7,876 nt of DNA, taken from positions 1 through 7,876 of the forward strand of contig CAJWRY010000065.1 in the NCBI GenBank assembly GCA_913046155.1, written 5' to 3'. Below the pieces are notes generated by a model. It was not told where the DNA came from. It did no database searches and saw nothing but the letters and a program-made list of their open reading frames with translations. Position 1 is the stretch's first letter. The number at the start of each line of letters is the position of its first letter. Shown here piece after piece: positions 6,099 to 7,876 of the stretch. This DNA is from an uncultured Candidatus Nemicrothrix sp. GTDB lineage: Bacteria > Actinomycetota > Acidimicrobiia > Acidimicrobiales > UBA8592. The position numbers were made by a program, and so were the translations under genes.

Positions 6099-7276
6099 GT
6101 GAGACTCTCTATAGTTTGTAGTCGTTCAACAGCTTCCTCAAGGACATCAAGTTTTTTGCAGAAAGCAAATCTTATTAACGTGCTTCCGAGGTCTTTATTG
6201 TCATAGAAGACAACGTTAGGGACTGCGACAACACCACACTGAACCGGCAGGTCCAAACAGAACTGTTTTCCGTCTTCGTACCCAAGTTTCTCTATATCAG
6301 CCGTAACGAAGTAGGTTCCCTGCGGAGTAAATGTAGTCAAACCAGCCTTTTCTAATCCTTGTGATAAACAATCACGTTTTACTCTCATATCTTCAAGGAA
6401 GTTGTCAAAGTAGTGGTCAGATAGGTTAAGAGCTTCAGCAATAGCATGTTGGAATGGGGCTCCATTTACGTACGTTAGGAATTGTTTTGCTGTCCGAACA
6501 GTATCTAAAAGAGCTGGCTGTGCGCAGACCCACCCAATTTTCCAACCGGTGAAACTGAAAGTTTTGCCTGCTGATGAGATTTGAATCGTTCTATCGCGCA
6601 TACCGGGATATTGGATTAAAGGGATATGTTCTCCTTCAAAAACAAGATGTTCGTACACCTCATCACATATCGCTACTAAATCATGTTCAATGCAAAGGTT
6701 CGCTATTTGGCTTAACTCATTATGAGTAAATACTTTTCCCGTCGGGTTGTGGGGTGAATTCAGTAATATGGCTTTTGTTTTCCCATTAATTAACTTTTCC
6801 AGGTCATCAATACTAAAGGTGTACTCGGGAGTGTTGAGTGTGACCACGCGACGCACGCCGCCTGCTAAAGCGATTGAGGCAGCGTATGAATCGTAATATG
6901 GTTCGAAGGTTATTATTTCATCTCCTTGTTCACATATCGCTAATAGAGATGCAGCAATTGCTTCAGTCGCACCGGCGGTTACGAGAACTTCAGTTTCAGG
7001 ATCAAATTCCAAACCGTAGAAGCGCATCTGGTGATGTGAAATAGCGTCTCTTAGCTTTTTAATACCTAATCCTGGTGGGTATTGGTTATGACCATCTCTA
7101 ATTGCAGTTATTGCTAATTCAGCTATTTCTTGTGGCCCATCGGTATCTGGAAATCCCTGTCCAAGATTGATGGCACCTGTCTTTACGGCAAGTGCAGACA
7201 TTTCCGCAAAAATGGTTTCTCCAAATTCACGCATTGAATTTTTGATATAAGGGTCCCCTGAATGTTCCACGTTCAT
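6095..7276 (-). CDS. Class I/II PLP aminotransferase, glutamine/methionine transaminase type
   Basis: A 393-residue fold-type I aminotransferase, full length. Visible features are INLGQGFPDTDGP (36-48), Y66 in NQYPPG, the cofactor-phosphate loop TAGATEA (100-106), N177 in SPHNPTG, D205 and Y208 in CDEVYEHL, the Schiff-base lysine K238 in SSAGKTFSFTGWK, and R369 in LIRFAF for the substrate carboxylate. The FxxTGWKIGW pattern and the GQGFPD start resemble kynurenine/glutamine transaminase K and E. coli YbdL (methionine aminotransferase). With the overlapping omega-amidase gene downstream, the likely job is transamination of a 2-oxoacid such as 4-methylthio-2-oxobutyrate using glutamine. Aspartate or kynurenine specificity remains possible. 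An in-frame TAG two codons before the ATG fixes the longest possible form. The ribosome binding site is weak (GAG only). It lies 45 bp downstream of tag. Confidence 0.92.
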   Translation of the reverse strand: MNVEHSGDPYIKNSMREFGETIFAEMSALAVKTGAINLGQGFPDTDGPQEIAELAITAIRDGHNQYPPGLGIKKLRDAISHHQMRFYGLEFDPETEVLVTAGATEAIAASLLAICEQGDEIITFEPYYDSYAASIALAGGVRRVVTLNTPEYTFSIDDLEKLINGKTKAILLNSPHNPTGKVFTHNELSQIANLCIEHDLVAICDEVYEHLVFEGEHIPLIQYPGMRDRTIQISSAGKTFSFTGWKIGWVCAQPALLDTVRTAKQFLTYVNGAPFQHAIAEALNLSDHYFDNFLEDMRVKRDCLSQGLEKAGLTTFTPQGTYFVTADIEKLGYEDGKQFCLDLPVQCGVVAVPNVVFYDNKDLGSTLIRFAFCKKLDVLEEAVERLQTIESLT

Positions 7277-7321
7277 AGGCTACTCGGAACTATTCATCAA
7301 GGCAGTTACAAATTCTTCAAA

Positions 7322-7876
7322 TCACCCTTGCAAGCTTTTCATGAAAGATTCTCTCTCCGATTGAACAATTTTGTGAATATGACATTCAAGATGGTGGTCG
7401 TTAACGATTCCAGTTGCTTGCATGAATGAATAGACTGTAGTCGGCCCTACCCATGTCCACCCTCGGTCTTTAAGATCTTTACTTATTACTTCAGATAGCG
7501 CTGTCTTCGCCGGTAATTTGTCATAAGGACCGTCAGTAACGAATTGGCTGAAATACCAGAAATAATTTTTCAGTGAACCCTGTTCAGTTATGAGTTCTTT
7601 AGCACGATGAGAATTATTGATTACCGACCTGATTTTGCCTTCGTGCCGGATAATACCAGCGTTACCTTTAAGTGCTTGGACTTCCTTTTCGCCATACTTT
7701 GAAATTTTATTGAAATCAAAACTAGAAAAAGCTTCTCGGAAATGTTCGCGTTTACGAAGAATAGTTATCCAAGCCAAACCAGCCTGAAACCCTTCAAGGC
7801 AAATCTTTTCAAACAACTTGTTGTCGTTACCTTCTGGGTACCCCCACTCTTGATCATGGTATTGGACGTATAGTTC
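7322..7876 (-). CDS. tag: DNA-3-methyladenine glycosylase I, 5' end off the window
   Basis: A base-excision repair enzyme that removes 3-methyladenine from alkylated DNA. 184 residues are visible and the frame is open to the window edge. Aligned from memory with the 187-residue E. coli Tag, about ten N-terminal residues are missing, including the first zinc cysteine. Visible motifs are YHDQEWG (His matching zinc ligand His17), LFEKICLEGFQAGLAW (Glu matching catalytic Glu38 and the base-binding Trp), AGIIRHEGKI, YSFMQATGIVNDH and the closing HHLEC, which carries the last two zinc ligands (His175 and Cys179 in E. coli). An internal TTG at 7816 should not be taken as the start, because it would remove the conserved YHDxEWG motif. 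The gene is followed after 45 bp by the aminotransferase on the same strand; no functional link is obvious. Confidence 0.95.
   Translation of the reverse strand, partial: ELYVQYHDQEWGYPEGNDNKLFEKICLEGFQAGLAWITILRKREHFREAFSSFDFNKISKYGEKEVQALKGNAGIIRHEGKIRSVINNSHRAKELITEQGSLKNYFWYFSQFVTDGPYDKLPAKTALSEVISKDLKDRGWTWVGPTTVYSFMQATGIVNDHHLECHIHKIVQSERESFMKSLQG

Noticed and set aside
7816..7876. Reading tag as a complete gene that starts at the TTG at 7816
   Set aside because: The frame continues to the window edge and encodes YHDQEWG, including a zinc-ligand histidine, so the gene is cut by the window and does not start there.

Overview
The window reads as ordinary chromosomal DNA of an AT-leaning actinobacterium, perhaps an uncultivated aquatic member of the Acidimicrobiia. 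The best taxonomic clue is the gene at 2285-2869. Its N-terminal CX4C...CX2H module and PxGW motif match DUF3499, a family I know only from Actinobacteria. A promoter that appears to produce a leaderless mRNA (2887-2915) and the use of GTG, TTG and probably ATT starts fit that group. The lineage below phylum is inference. I see no tRNA, rRNA, CRISPR array, transposase, phage gene or plasmid function, and no stretch longer than 300 bases without a gene.

Left part (1-2121): a cytoplasmic cyclophilin-type peptidyl-prolyl isomerase on the plus strand converges on a minus-strand LysM lipoprotein. Upstream of the lipoprotein, on the same strand, lies a 338-residue protein of the M29-like aminopeptidase / NicX dioxygenase superfamily. 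Its reading frame continues 26 codons above the first conventional start, to a perfect Shine-Dalgarno sequence placed before an ATT codon. Its C-terminal 90 residues contain no histidine, so it may not bind metal in the usual way.

Middle part (2122-5329): a 163-bp divergent spacer leads into three plus-strand genes. These are the DUF3499 protein, a crotonase-family enoyl-CoA hydratase/isomerase that keeps both catalytic glutamates, and, 9 bp further on, a membrane-anchored PQQ-like beta-propeller protein exposed outside the membrane. The last two probably form one transcript starting at the leaderless promoter.

Right part (5334-7876): three minus-strand genes in the order tag (3-methyladenine DNA glycosylase I, cut by the window edge), a class I PLP aminotransferase, and a nitrilase-superfamily omega-amidase. 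The last two overlap in an ATGA. Together they look like a glutamine transaminase / omega-amidase pair: the transaminase makes an alpha-keto-acid omega-amide from glutamine, and the amidase hydrolyses it, drawing the transamination forward and recycling the carbon as 2-oxoglutarate.

No clearly new multi-gene system is visible. The most useful points for follow-up are the rare start codon and possible metal loss in the M29-like protein, the leaderless promoter, and the aminotransferase/omega-amidase coupling.
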